Of a DNA stretch of 64,000 nt, positions 45,501-60,900 are shown piece by piece. The notes below the pieces were generated by a model. The model was not told where the DNA came from and made no database searches. It saw nothing but the letters and a program-made list of their open reading frames with translations. Both the position numbers and the translations under genes were made by a program. Position 1 is the stretch's first letter, and each line of letters starts with the position of its first letter. Origin of the DNA: Planococcus citri (lineage: Eukaryota; Arthropoda; Insecta; Hemiptera; Pseudococcidae); NCBI RefSeq assembly GCF_950023065.1, contig NC_088677.1:38704555-38768554 (forward strand), in the 5' to 3' direction.

Positions 45501-48500
45501 ATCAATATATGTATTTCTCATTTTTCTTTCTTTTCAAATTTTTATTCTACCTAAGAACAATGCTTATTCATTTAACTGACGTAGCTTACATACGTTGATA
45601 GATATACTACACGTACGAATAATAATTATATTTAGGTTAAGTGAGTCTTGTAATTAGCATCATAATTCAAGAGAAAAGGGGTGAACAAAGTCGTATTTAG
45701 AAGTTGAATCTATTTAGACATTTAAATAGATATAAATTCCAGATATTCGCACAAAGTTTTACAATTATATTCGCACAATTTTCAGTAAGCTTATCTGATG
45801 TAAATAATGTTTCGAGAATTTCATATAATAGATCTACATGCCTATATGAGTTAAACTTGTTTCAATGGAATTCATATATTATGTTGGATGTTGATAATTA
45901 TTATTCCAGGGTAATTTGATGAGATAAACTCGAGTATCTCTTCGTACATACGAGTATAATAGGTGATGGACAGAAAGTTTAGTTTTCGTCTTTCTGGTAC
46001 ACGAAAACGCAAACGATGAATTTCATTACGCTAGATATAAAAGAAAATATTGTAGACGTTATTATGTAAATGTAATATAATAATTTAAATAAACTCATTA
46101 ATTAGATACTGGACTTCTTGCCACCACACAAATTTCTAAACTTTACGCCGCAAAATCTTTCCGGCTTTCGTATAAACCGAGTGAAATTAATTTCACAAAG
46201 ATACTATTACACTTGGCGAGTAAAGTGTATAACGAAATACTAAAATTCAGTTATCTGATTTTCTACAGTCAAAAATCTCCATCTAAATTCCACAGAATGA
46301 TTTTCGTTCACATTCAGATTTACGGTTCCGTAATGGATTTACAATTGATCTCGAACGGAAACTGTTCACGATTTCCATAACATTTCATTTTAAACAAGGT
46401 TTTGATGCTGTTTCCATTCGGACAGAATTCATACAAAGGATGTAAAGCTACGTATTTTTGTCTTTTTAAGCCGAGCAAAACAAACTATTAAAGTTTGTTA
46501 CCAAAGTTATACTTTTATCTCGTACTTTATGCTTCCTTTTAGGATTTGATTATTTTTTTTCTCTTTTTTGTAACAGAAAGAAAAAACAGCATAAGAATTG
46601 AATAAAACAAGCATAATAAATTTTATCAAAGTTGCATAAACGGAAAAAAATATACGACCACACCGACCACATGAAAAATTTCAGAATATCGAATCAAAGT
46701 AACCAAAAAAAGTCGACCTTCTTGCAGTACTCAAATTACCATGATGCACAAGTAGGTATAATAAATCTTATAATCTAGTTTAAATTCACATGCCCCACTG
46801 GAAAATCTATTTATACGAGTATGTAACTTGAAAACTACACAGCTCAAGGAAAAAACATTCAATTTTTCTGTTCAAACTTCGAACAGAACGCATCATTCAT
46901 TGATTTTTTTTCCACACATGCATCTGGAAAGTTTTAAAGGAATTAAAGAGAGCGACAATGTAATATCATTTTATGCCCCAAAGAATTGAATCTTGTAATT
47001 TGTGGCTATGACTACGAATTTTACTCTATTTGTAGTTCGAATGAAATCAAGCGATAGTCTTGAAATGTCAATTCCTTTACCTTTAGAATACATATACTAG
47101 TTGTTGTTTTTTTTTTTTTTGCTGAAAATAAATCACAGCAGCCGTATGCGTGTACCCTATACCTATATGTAATCCGCACCCATTCAAATTTTTTTTACAA
47201 TTCATTTACTATTCAAGTTGTTTTCTTTAGTCGAACAACATCCATGATATTAATTAACGCGTTGTTATTCCAAAGGAGAAAGAAAATAGGGGTACCTAAT
47301 TACTCTTTTTTTTTGCGTGAAAAATAGAAAGAAAAACTGTCACATGCTTTACAAGAAACCCTTCTCGTTGTACATAGTAGTTATGGTTTGTAAAGAGTCT
47401 CACGGACGCGACGTAGGGAAAATTCCATCTTTCCCTATTATGATTGATCGGCGTACAAATATAAGGGCAAGGGGCTAGTTTTATTAAAAATGTATAAGAT
47501 CAACGAACATTTTCGAACAGTTCAAATACAATTTTCTAATTACGTTCAGCTATAGTACCTACATTTATATCTACAAGCTACGAATTATTCTTGACAGTTT
47601 GTTGAACTTGGAACACCAATTTTATTTACGTAAGAATGATTCGTTCAAAACGTCTGATACGTATGGTATGTATTAATCTAATTTGATAGGTACCTACGTA
47701 GCCTTGTGATTTATGCACCCACGCGTGTAAAAGTAATGGCCAACTTACGAAGATCCGCCGACATGAGAATCGTGAAATGAGCAAAGATCATAATCATCAT
47801 CATCGAAGGATAAAACGCTGATTTGACGACTACTCGTACATCGCACTTATTTTTCAAGTAGGGAAAACATTTTGAGAAATATCTTAATCCTTACTCACCC
47901 ATAAAATTACACAGCAAAGAGAAAGAATTTAATTGAAAATTTTACGATGTAAAGTATTAAACTTTTAAACGAAAGCTGCGTGTACAACTATGGGAAGAAA
48001 AATCCTGGTAGTTTTTGAAATAAAGGAACTTAGTAAGAAAATCTCCACCATGAAAGAATTAATCAGAAGTCGACGAAAATCTATTTGGTACATTATACGG
48101 TGTAGTAAAAACGAGTTTTGAAACGAATTTTAGATGGCATATACATTTTTGGAAACAGTTTTGCGTAATATTTTACAACTTAATTAAAAAAGTAAGGAAT
48201 TAGAGGCAACGAACAACATGCTATTAATTATTTTTACTACATGATTGGTTATTCTTTTAGCGAAAACTTTGCTCAATTCCTACAAAGATGTAATATTACG
48301 AAATTAATATTCGCGTAATGTATACCGCAACCATAATAAATATACTTACACTCGTAAACTTCGCCCTATTCTTTATATGTATGCATAGTAGTGTACCTAA
48401 CTGCGGAAAACTTTAATCGACCAGTCGCCTTATCGTGTATCTGTTCCTGCATGTGTTCATACTTCATCACATGAACGAGAAAACTGAATAATAAATAATG

Positions 48501-51500
48501 TTCCAGACGCGGTTTCTTTCATTTGAATTCAAAGTATTGTACTCGCGTAATCACATAAATTTTATTTCCATTCTACATTTCGACACGTGGATAATATACC
48601 TACGAGCCAGAGAATATAATTTTTATACTCTGGTAGATGGTGGCGTTCAAAAATAATTGTTCATCTTACAAATCGATAGTTTATTAGAAAAATGTTGTGT
48701 CCGAACTAGATTACTTGACAAGAAATTCAAATTTTTCTTACAATGCCTTAAGCATAGGGGCATTCGGCAGACTGGAAGAAAATTATTTGAAGGACGAAAA
48801 GTATAAGTAATGTGAACTTTGATTTCCTAAACGAGGAGGCCTCTCATTTCTTTCAGATTCATCAACTCAAAAATGAACATATTAATTCCAACTTTTTTGA
48901 AAACAATAATAATTTTTGAAAAATGTCAACCAGCACGCGATATGCATATAGGTACTTAAGGAGTTGTCCAGCTTTTTGATCAGTCCGGTTCTATAAAGAG
49001 ATGTCATGTCATGTCATGTAGTGATGGGGATTAGAAAAAAATCCCAATTCATTGAAATTAAATTTGAAAAAATGAATAATTTTTTTTTCCAAAGCCAATA
49101 TCAAATTTTTCATAGTAGAAGTAGAGGGGAAGGCAGACAACTCTTTGATTCCCTGCCTTTGGTTCGGCTTTTGTTATCAGCACTGAAGATAACTAAAAGT
49201 TCTTCTCGTTTCTGAGTTTAAACTTTTCCAATAGTGAACCTCATTTACTAAACATAGGTACAAAGATTCGGGTAGGTGTAGAACTTGAGTACATAAGGTA
49301 CCACTAATAAAGGAAGTTTTTCAACTGTCAGTGACTGACATTGATTTTGGTAATAACACTTGTCAGGTGTAAAGAGTTTTTCTCACAAGGAAACCACTTG
49401 CGGTGATGTCCAGCTAACCAGCTTTAATTTCAGTTACATATAATAGAATACTTGGAAAGTTGGAAAGAGCATATTGTACATTTCAAAATCCTCGTAACCT
49501 GAATTTCAGCCGCCTAAATAGATTTTTAATTTGTTGGTTCAAAGAAAAAGCCTAAATATTAAACACTTTTCCAAATCGGCTATTTACAATAAGCAACCTG
49601 ACTATGAAGACGGAGGGGAAATTTCTTTTTCTGATATTAGTTATGGTAATTCATCCAACATCCCGATGTACTTACATAGGGGAGGGCGCGTACGAAAAAA
49701 GACAACTTGACCAAAAGTAAAATTTTCCAGAAAAAACGTTCAAAGTTTTCCCGAAATTTTTAAAGAAAAAAATGATCTTACACGTACGTCGTTTTTCAAA
49801 TAATTTTTTTGCATTTTTATATATATTTTTTTGCATTTTCCATTTTGCAAAAGGACATGATCGTGCTTTTTTGCATTGTTTTTGACTTTTTTTTGAGCGA
49901 TTTAAATTTTTCTCATGCTTTTATAAAACTGAAATATTTTGATGAAATCTTTGTAATTGGGGTTTGTGGGAGGTTCCTTTCAATTCTTAAAAAGTTCCTA
50001 CGAAAACTTGATAGAAACAATTTTTTTGATTTTTGCGTCAACTGGACCCTTTTTGCATGCGTCATTGCATTCTCGCCACGTACTTAAGTAACTTCAAGAC
50101 GATTAACCAATTTGATCATTTTCAATGTTTTGTTTTTTTTTCTTCAAAATTTCAAGGTTGATATAAAATTATGCTGGAAGCTTTTAGTCAAAATACCCCG
50201 GAGTATTTTCGAATATTTTGACCAAAATATCTTTCTATAAATTTTTTAAGCACTTACCATTGTTTCTTTCAGCCCTCCACATCCATTTTTCGGATTTAAG
50301 CATTTGAAGAATTTATGTTTTAAAAGTAGGTAGTTGTGATTTGATTTTCTTACGTACCTGATTAAATTTTGAAGGGGGCACGAAACATTTTGACAGGAGA
50401 GCTTTTAGAAATTCATTTACTTTGAATGCTGAATGACTGCTTCAATTTCGAAGTTACCTATAAAACAAAACATATGGCAATATTTACCTACCCAGTTTTC
50501 ACAGTTACACTAGTATTTCTTTTTTTTTTGAAGGGAAGGGAAGGGAATGGAAGGGAAGAGGGATATTTCACCTTATAAATACTTTTAGGCCAACTCAAAT
50601 TTAATATTGAACAAAAATCTATCACGACAAAATGTATTCAACTTCCGTACTTGTTTGAACGTATTTACATAATAGGTACTGTTCATTCTCATGGCTGAAA
50701 CTTTGTAAGGTACCTATTTTTTTCGACAGCAATTTGCTCCTTCAGTTTGATAGATGTACGAGTACAATGTGTTACTCTAATGCGATCATATTTCTTAAAA
50801 CTATTTTTTTCTAGGCACTTTACCTACATGTAGGTATGTACAAGCGTTTCAGTTGTCTTAGCCTGGATTGCACTTAGTCAGTGTATAGTAGGTACCTACA
50901 TAATTATAGGTATTAGATACCTATTTCAATTAACAAAATTTCAACTAGGTATATACAAAAAGAGTAAAGAGTTAAAAAAAACTTTTGTTCTTTTCTATTA
51001 ATAAATTATTTAATTGTGCTTTTTGCAGACATAGGTACATTTAATCATGTTTTAAAAGAAGACTTCAACTTTTTCATCCTTTTGAATACCTACGGCTTAC
51101 CAGCCATAAAATCCAGACGAGACTTTCAACTTTCAAGTTACCTATCTAGGTAACCAATTGTTGACTAAAAGTATAAAAAAAATTACTATCTTTGTAAGTG
51201 AGACACTACCGTAAATGCAGTAAGTATTAAGGAGGTATTATTTTTATGGAGCAAATATTATTACGCCGGGGCTACATTTTCGCCAAAGTACAATAAAACA
51301 TGGCAGCTGTGCATCAATTGAAGCTTTTCAAGTTATAAACTCTTTTATGTATACGAGAAGATTAATGGGTCACTGCGAAAATAGGTTTCAAAGGATATGT
51401 TTTGTCTTGGTCCAAAGCTAATTTCGTATAATTTTGAGCGAATACATGAGAGTAAACCTTTCTCCTTCAGCTAATATTAACATATTTTTAGAGTGCTGAG

Positions 51501-54500
51501 ATTAAAACAGTAAAATTTTCAAAACGCACGCTCGCGCTCTGATTCATTGCACCGAACACATTTTGTATGAATCTCGAAAAATAATAATTACACTTTTTGA
51601 TAATTTTTTTCGTCGAGCGTAAAAAATAATTATCTAGCCTAATCCACTCATATTGTTACACATTGAAAAACATATTTTTAAATAATGTAAATATTAACGA
51701 GTAATTTAATATCATTGTTATTACGTACGCAAAATTTATCCGTAATGTATACATAGTACCTACGCGAGGTACTTATAGGATGAAAAATATATATTTCTTA
51801 GGTAGGTAGGCACCCAAAATGGGGATACCGTGTTAAATGACAATGTTTTATAGCTCGCGCTTATCGAAAACGTTCACTTTTTATTTTTCTCACACTACAT
51901 TAAACTACGCTAACAGGAAATCACTGCTTTGAATTTTTTTCCCAGTATTTGTTAAATTTCTTAAAACTAATAGCATACATGGGAGCTAATAATTTATCCA
52001 CTAGGCCACCTGCTTACCTATATACTTGAAATTAAATTTTGCAAATGATACATTTCGATTATTCAAACTTACTATAAGTACATACCTACTTATCGTAGCT
52101 GAACCCTTGAAAATATAAAAAAGATATTTCGGTATATATGTATAGGGTATAACAGTACCTAAACTCCTTTAAATGGAAAACTCCGAGAAAAACATTTCGA
52201 AAAATAAAACGAAAATATTAAAAAAGAAAAGAATTCGGTGGAGTGATAAGGCGTCATTTTAAAAAATTAAGAAATCTAAAAATACTACCCCTACGACTGC
52301 GGCTAACGAGAGCAATCAAAGAAAAGCATAACTTCGCATATTTCACGGAAGGAATTTCTTTAGTATGACAGCAGTTCGAAAACATCTTTCAAACTTTTCT
52401 CGTTTGTCCAGTAACAAATTTTTAAAAGGGAGCTCACGCGATTGTCGACTATTTGAATTAAGATTGAGCTTTAGACCTATTTGTAAATGTCACGTTTGCG
52501 TCAATTTTCTTGTATAGGTAGTAGATATCTACTAGTCCCACAGGTATTTTCAAGTTTCATGATAAATTCATTCTTTTATTCTTCAATGCTTTTCTCTCCA
52601 TTTTTAGCAGGATTGCTCAATCATAAATGCAGCTAGGAAAACGCACACCCAACAACGTACGTAATACCTACTCGGCTCAATCTTTAAAATGCACGGGGTG
52701 AGATGAACATGAATTTTCATTACGTTTTGGCACCTTTAGAACACGAATTAGCGCTTTCCGCGAAGTTACGTTTGAAATAATGATCATGTTTCTGAAGAGG
52801 TTTACTTTACGTAGGTGTTAGGTAAGTAAAAGTATCAAAATCAACCTCATGATAATCCTTTTATAAAAAGAACAAAACGATATTATAACTTACCATGAAT
52901 AAAAATGGACCAAGGAGCTGGTTGCGTAGAGTGAGACGATTTACTACGTGGTTTAGAATACGAAAAATGCCGAAAATTACCACCAAACTATGTATCTCTA
53001 TCTACGCGTGCACATACCTCTGAATATGTGTATGATTGATGGAGGAGAATAGATCAGCTCAGCATCATTACTTATAATTCTCGGCGTCGAATCTCTTTCG
53101 ACCTTTTACAAAGTATTCACCATACTTACACGAAAGCAAAAGATAGGTATATAGGTACCATTTAAAACGGACTTATTGCGAGAATGGTACCTTCATTACG
53201 GTGTCATGAACTGAACCAAACCCGTACATTGATAATAAAGTTAATTAATCATTAATTGTATCCAGTAAAAAGGGTGGTTACTACATCATAACACCACCTC
53301 TAAGCAACACCGCGCATATAGTTTTAGATCGCACATGGTAATTCATATAAAAAACCACGTACCTCGGTATAGTAGAGCATAGTAGGTAGCTCTACCTATC
53401 TACCTACTTAAGCTTGCAAATATCCATTTTTTTGGTAGAACAAATGCACGTGGAGAGTCAGCAAAAAGAACTAGTTTACTTCCACTACCCGGTTTTTTCA
53501 AAACCATTTTTACTTATAGCACAGCATCTCGGCTTACTCCTCTCCTCAAAAATCGAAACCATATCCTAAACTCATTATTGGAAAAAGTCTCATTTTGTCT
53601 TCAAATCTTTTGAATAGGTACCTACCATAACATTTTTAAAAGTTGAAACACTTCAAACTAAATATACGTATTATGAACTTGAATGTTAACGCATCACTGA
53701 AGAAACTCAGGCGATTCATAAATCGTAAACAAAATAACATCATGAAATTTGAAAAAAAAAATTCACTAATATACTTTGGTGAAACTTTTCTCCTAAGTGA
53801 CGGGTATCTACTAGCCTATAGTTGATTTTTCAGTTGGAAAAAGACACATCTTACTTCTAGGAACTGAGATTCATTTTCTCTATTTGTATAAGGCTTCTTT
53901 TTCTAGCCTGTTCACGATCGTGCATCAAATTGCAGATATACCTATTTCAGAATAATATTTTGATAGTTAGATCCCTATACTCAGCAGATTTTCAGGAGTT
54001 AAATTTTAGAGCAGTACCTAAAATAGATTTGAAAAATATAGCGCCACGCCAAGTATTTCCATAATTCATCTCATGAAACTTAAATTTTGGATATTTCCGG
54101 CGAAAAATTGATCCAACTATACTGAATAGTTTTCACTTTAGCCAGTTTGGCAAATTTTTTGCGACATTTTTGAAATTCATTCATTATGATTATTTGATTA
54201 ATTAATTTACTTACTTAGGTACCTACCAATTTTCATAAAAATGAATTTGTGCTCTAAAAACTACGCAGGTATCTACTCAACTTTTAAAAAAATGAAATGA
54301 TTTACGTCTAGGAAAAGACCGGGTCAATCCAGTGATGCCAATAAAGTCGAATTCAGGCAGACTGTATGATACCTATTTATTTCACATAATAAATAACTTT
54401 TAAGTTGAATTTATTATAGGTATGTAGGTATATGCCGTTTGAAATGACATTTATAATGTATTCCTTCAATGCAACTTGAGTAGAATATTTTGTCACATAC

Positions 54501-55980
54501 TTTTTTAAAAACGTGAAATGAAAAAAACATTAAAATATGAGCGTGAGAATTATTCTGAAACTGCCTGACCCCGGGATACCCTGGTTAACCTTTTATGAAA
54601 TAAATTATTCAGTTATACCCTCTGCAAATAAAAAAAATATACAAATACATTTTCATTTCCTGAATACGTAGGTAGAGTAAACGTAGGTACCACTAGTACA
54701 TCTCCCACATCCCACATCTGTCAATATACCTACTTTCAGGGAAATAAGTGGTATTTATTGGTCATTTTACATCGACCATTTTTTTATTACATAAAAATAC
54801 TCTATAACCAAAATACGTAAGTTCGGTACGTATACAGAGGGATATTAGTTACCTCAAAAACAAATTACTTTTTGATCATCGAATGATCCCTTTCTAAACA
54901 AAACGTAGGTATTTTATTTAGTGCAGAAATTTATTGCATTCAGATTTTATCACAATAGCTTTCTACAACACTTCTAATGGCGTGTTTTTCATTTCCAAAA
55001 AATGAAAAGAAAACTTCAATAAGGAGCAGAAGATGCGGTATTATAATTCTTTTGTACTCGTATTCTTGACTAAAATTGTCAATTTTTTTCTTCGTCTTGC
55101 TGGAATAGTTTTCATAAATTTCACCGACATGTTTCTCGACTTTAACCCCTTTCGTACTCTTAAGTCATCTCGAATAGGCCACAAAAACCCACGTATAGCC
55201 AGTATTTTACACCTTACATAAAACCTATTTTTACTCGTTTATATTAAATAAATCTTTAAATTGGGTACAAACAATCATCAAAGGAGAAAGGAATCGAAAA
55301 ATAATGTATTAACTCGAAGAAACAAACGCCTAACATAATTCATTTACGAGTTGAAAAAAAAACACCGGAAATGAAGACAAGTAAACGATTTTTTGTTATT
55401 CTACTTAAGTAAGCTGCTGAAATCTTAGACCAAGGTTGCATTCGGTTGTTATTTATCACTGTCCGAAGTTTCAAGCTTGAAATGTTGGATCCGTATAATC
55501 TGACAGTAGAACGAAAAAAGTAACACGCGATACCTAATATAAAATTAACACCCTCTTAATTACATTTTTTCGTACATTTATTATATGGAAAAATCTTGTT
55601 TCGCCGTTGAATTTTTCCATCAATAATACGTACGTAGGTAGGTATACGGGAATTTAAATAACGAATTAAATAAGCTCGTAAAATGCCTCATTCACCCATT
55701 TGAAAAATATGAGAATCAAAAATACATTAGGTAGCTTACAGCACAAATATTGGTATCATCCTATACGATTTTTGAAACAAATCAGGATACCTATCCATAA
55801 GTAATATTTATGTAGATGGAGGTAATTACTTGCAACTAATGACTGGTAAACTAAAATTATCTCATCGTGAAATAAGTACCTGTATGAAACAAAAATTCCA
55901 TTTTGCCAGCTCGACAGAAAAAATGGGAATTTTTATATCATCAGGAGTTAATCAAATACCTTGTACTCGTGATAATGAGA

Positions 55981-55999
55981 AACACACACACACACACAA
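55981..55999. repeat. (CA)n microsatellite
   Basis: Short uninterrupted CA dinucleotide tract of about nine units. Confidence 0.8.
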
Positions 56000-57327
56000 C
56001 TTGATATGCTTATTTATTAATTTGATCACGCATATCGTAAAACAGACGACTTAACGAAGTAATGTCATCGTATTATCTAACATTTGGCAAATAAAGCTAT
56101 ATAGGTAAGTGGTAAGTATAATGCTTTGCAATTCGAGGATTACAGAAAAGAGTTTACGATGAATTGGAACCCTTTCGATGAAAATTGAGCCATGAAAGTT
56201 ACTCTACTCTACAAGTTTCAATTTAATAAAGCGCACTCTTTCAATAAAGACATATATTGTATCGCAAAGTACCCCATTTTTTTCAAACAGGTTAGAAGTT
56301 TTTCGAAAGCATTCGCATCCGATGAGATTTCAATGTTTTTAAACATTTCAGCGAGATATGTTCGCTTCGAAAAAACTAGCGTGCAGAAAAGAAATTTAAC
56401 GAACTACGAACACAGTTGTGAATTTATTCATTAATAAAAAGTAAAGAAGAAAAAGGAATAGCACATTTATTAAATTTATAAAACAAATTATATTAGGAAA
56501 GAACCTGAAATGATACGACAGGTAATTTAAAAATCATTTATTATTTTAAACGATTCCAATACTTCTAATACGACGCTGCTCTCGATTAATTTTAATTTTA
56601 ACCGGAATAATTAAAGAAAATCGATTACATTGCTATCAGCTAAAACGAGAAAATCCAAAGGGAAATAAAAGAACCGGGGCTGTTAACTGACAGTTTTGGT
56701 CATTTTGTCGAGAAGAAGAAATGTAGGTAGGTATAGGTTCCTAGCTGCCTAAAGCTTACCCATCTTTCGAATCTCTAGAGGGATTTACTTTCGTCAAATG
56801 GCGTGAAAATAAAAGAAATACAATGTTTTTTTGATAGCAAAATTATTACAGTATGGCATTGAAATATAAGCACTACCTTGAATACTTTATGCATGAATGA
56901 ACACCTATCCCCTTTCTCTCAGTAGCCTTGATCATGAAAAATAATTTCAATTCTGTTCTGTGAGACATTTTCAAAGTATTATTAAATAGGGTTTCCATGT
57001 TTTCCATGAAAATTTCAAAGCCATTAATCATTTTTGTATAATTGGAGACTTTAATTTTAACCTTGAAAATATTGAAATTTCAAATTTTTGACGACTCGGT
57101 TGACAGATACGTACGTACCAAATCAAAGTTTTATTTGAAAAATAAAGATTTTTCTTCAAAAAGAAATACTACAGCTATGGTTCCATCTTCGGTCAGAAAA
57201 CATTGAAAAATATAAGTGCAAAAAAAGGGGCAATAATAAATCATACATTCAAATTTTTTACTTTCAAGAATAATCACTATACGAGTAATTAGGTACATCA
57301 TTAGATACGTCTAGGTACATATGCGTA

Positions 57328-57998
57328 CCTTAGAGTCAAACCCAGAATTCTCCTCTTTTCATCATTTCGAGAAAAACGCAAAAAACTGATAGAAGGTGGG
57401 TATCAGTAGTAACAGGTTTCTGATCTCGCCTATATAAATAGTGCTTCGGGTAATAATCAAATTGACAAAAAATTTTTTTTTCAAGTCTTTTCATAGCAGT
57501 AATTCACGATACCATTTTGGAGAATTCTGGTTATAACTCCAAGTCGTAAAAAAAAATCAAAAAAATGTCAAAAATACGTGATAAAATGAGGGATAATTCT
57601 AGATTCAAGTCTGTTGAAAGTATCTCAAGGTTGTTTACAGTCGACTGGAATGAAAAAAATAATCATTTTTGAAGTATTTTTTTCAAAGTTTGACTCGAAC
57701 CTGGTACTTTGGACCCCCTAACCATCATAGTATCGGATGGGGTAAAATACAGAATGGAAATTGATGCGTATACCTACTACATAACTGTACCCAAAACGAC
57801 CATAATCTCATTTTTGAAAATTTTGAACATTTTTCGGAATTGGACTCGGACCCAGTACTTTGGACCTCGCTGACTGCGTCATTGTGTCAGATAGGTAAAA
57901 ACGGAGAATGGCAATCGATGTGTACCTACTAATTGTAACCAAAACGATCATAACCTCATTTTTGAAAAATTTGGAGAATTCTGGATTTGACTCTAAGG
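57328..57998. mobile_element. MITE-like element of about 670 bp with 27-bp TIRs and TA flanks
   Basis: The ends 57325-57353 and 57973-58001 are inverted repeats of about 29 bp with one mismatch (CCTTAGAGTCAAA at the left, TTTGACTCTAAGG at the right), flanked by TA on both sides. Inside, a further GGAGAATTCTGG copy lies at about 57520, and two diverged direct copies of about 130 bp start near 57688 and 57842, sharing GTACTTTGGACC and ATAACCTCATTTTTGAAAA-like words. No transposase is present. It fits a non-autonomous DNA transposon with internal duplication. Confidence 0.65.
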
Positions 57999-60900
57999 TA
58001 CTCATATACGACACTAGAGAGAATCGTTCAATTTTTGTTTATCAAATTTTCAAACTCCATCCGGGTAAAAAGTTGTCTTATCTGGTCCTAAAATTATACG
58101 CAAACTTTTTTTAAAACGCTTCAAAATTTTTGTAAAAAATTCAAAAAAAAATTGGAAAATAGTTTTGAAAGGTATCTAACGGTTTATTTTGAACCAAAAT
58201 TTAATTTTAGCAGTGGGTTCAGCATTATTTTCTTCTAGTGGAGGTAAAATTCTTCAAAAAAATTAAATTTTTAAATCCTGGGAATTGGGAAAGAAAAAGT
58301 AAATAGGTAGGTACAATAAACTTCGTTAGTAAATGTTGCGAAATTTTAGACTGGAAGCTGGAAGGCTTCATTTCTACTTTGAAACATCCACTGTACTTAC
58401 CTACCTTACCAATTTAACTCACTTTTAGAATAATCCATCAGTTCTAAAATATTTTAACGTATAATAAGTACATGAAAAAAAAATTAGTTTCGACATAACA
58501 ACTTCATACCTACCTTGAATTTTTTTCATTATTTTTCAATCTTTGTGAATCAATCGAATAAATGTTGGTACTTAATCATCTCACTGCAGATTTTATAATA
58601 TAAAATTTATTTTTTCTTGACTAATATAAATGATTCATCATAAACGTAAAGAAGCAAGTAAATTACCGCTTCATATTGCAATGAACATTTTTTTCTGAAA
58701 TTAGGACGGTCTCGGTAATCGGTGCTCCTTGTTTGCGAATAAAATGTTCAAGTATGAAAGAAAAAAAAAACTACCTATATTTTACTTGTTAATCTAGCTA
58801 CTTCTCCTTCCATAAAATATTACGTACAAACGAGCGCAATTGCGACTATAGACATTCGAAGTTTTTTCCTTCGCATTAATGCTTTTAGAAATTATAAAAC
58901 TTGAATAATTACAACAATTTGATTTAATTTAGCTACGTACCTATTAGAATGAGAGCGGGAAAAAAATGGAATATCATTTTCCGCTCGCGTTGCGGTTTTA
59001 TAATCCAAATTGCGTGGATTTACAAGCTTTCTACAAGAAGCTGCTGTTTAAATTACATTTCAGTTTTCAGTCGGAAACGAAATAACATTATTTCCACATT
59101 TCTATCGCTTTTATAATCACAAACATGCTTTAATTTTCCACTTCAACGTCAAATAAGCTAATTTTCAAAAAAAGAAGTACTCAGGTTACTTGTCATTTTT
59201 AAAGCGTTTTCGTTGTTTTTGTAAGTTAATTTGTATTTGATGTTTTAGCTCATTTAACAACTCAATAGAGTAATTTATATTCATAACAGCCAGAGTTCGC
59301 CCGCCTTTCTAGGATTAAGAAGGTTTAAACTTTGGCGAAAAAAAATTGTATTCTAAGTACCTAATGTAAATAGTTTTTACACTTTTCTCTTGAGATGGAA
59401 TAAATTTTGTAAGTGGTAATTACTTTTACGCCATAGAGTAAGAATACCGCATCTTGAAAATTAGTTTCGTTTCGATTTCACCCGACAAAACGGTCCTTCC
59501 TTTTAAGCCGGGTCATTTATTGACCAGCATTATCAACATACTCTCACATTTCGCCTATAAAAAGAATGGAATCCAGTGTTATAGGTGATGCCAGAAAAAT
59601 AGTACACTTCAACTTCAATCTTTTATCTTTTGCACGTAACGTATTTCTAATATACCAGCGCAGAATGTTTTCAATTTCAGATTTTTTCGCATTTTTTTTT
59701 TTTAGTATATCTGGTATGTACCTACTTATCCACCAAGGGGGTACGTTATTAACATATTCATTTTTTTCCTCGAATCGATAGCCATTTTTTTCTTTTATGA
59801 TTTAATTTGGCTGAAAAAAAAATATATTGATATGGAGAAAAACGTAAAACTAAATGTCTATAGCGCAAAAATCTCATCAAATTCTATCCTCCAATTTGCG
59901 CCATGCTCTGGTTATGTGTAAAATGGATTTTTTCTCGTGAGTTGAAAGCTAATATAGTGCCCGAATGGTCTTTTACGAACGTGATAATAATTTTAGCTTC
60001 ACGTCTTCATTAAAAATCACAAGAAGTGGTATTTTCTAATCCGCTAGAATTCAAAAAATTTGTAGAATACGTAATTTATAAGTATGTACGAGTAGGATGA
60101 AAAATCAAAGCAGATAGCGTACAACCATTAAAAAAATATAAAATTCATAAATTTTGAAGAAGATCCTTTCAAATTGCGGTTTGTTTAATTGTACCTACTC
60201 ATTAATCTATTGTTTCTATTGTAAACTACATTGACAATAATTCGTGATTTTGTTACACGCAAGCCGTGTTAAAAATATGTTAATAAATTTGCATAACTAG
60301 TTCGCCGTAAATACGCGCAATGAAATCAACTTTTACGTCAATTTGAACCAAAAATGAAGAGGGGTTCTCCGATTCAGCCTATTTCTTATACAAGTTTCTT
60401 TCGATGACCCGAGCACATACACAAAATAAGCATTATTTCCGTCAGACCTTACCGTTGATTGGGGAGTGTGAGGCTGGGAGCTCGAAGTTTTCCAACATTC
60501 GTGAAAGCGTCATACATACTTTGAAAACATGTATCTCAGAACCGGTTACATATATAGAGCAAATCCGTTTGCAGGAAAATGAGAGATTCAAAATCAGTTA
60601 CAAAAAATATTAAAATTTGAAAAGCATCAAGTTGAACTTTCAAGACGATACTTAGGCTACTTTGTGTTATATATTTTTTGTACCCGAATAAAATTTTTAT
60701 TTAAAAAAAAAAGGTAAATTATCAAAAAACTTTTGAAAGCTTTAATTTTTAAAAAAATTATATTATTTATGATGATTTAGTACCTACCTAGGCATATTTC
60801 ACCGAAAATCGAAAATAAACAATAAGTACCTATACATCATGACAAACCATTTGAATGTCACGAAACACAATATTTTTCGATTTTCTTATTAAAGATTCGT

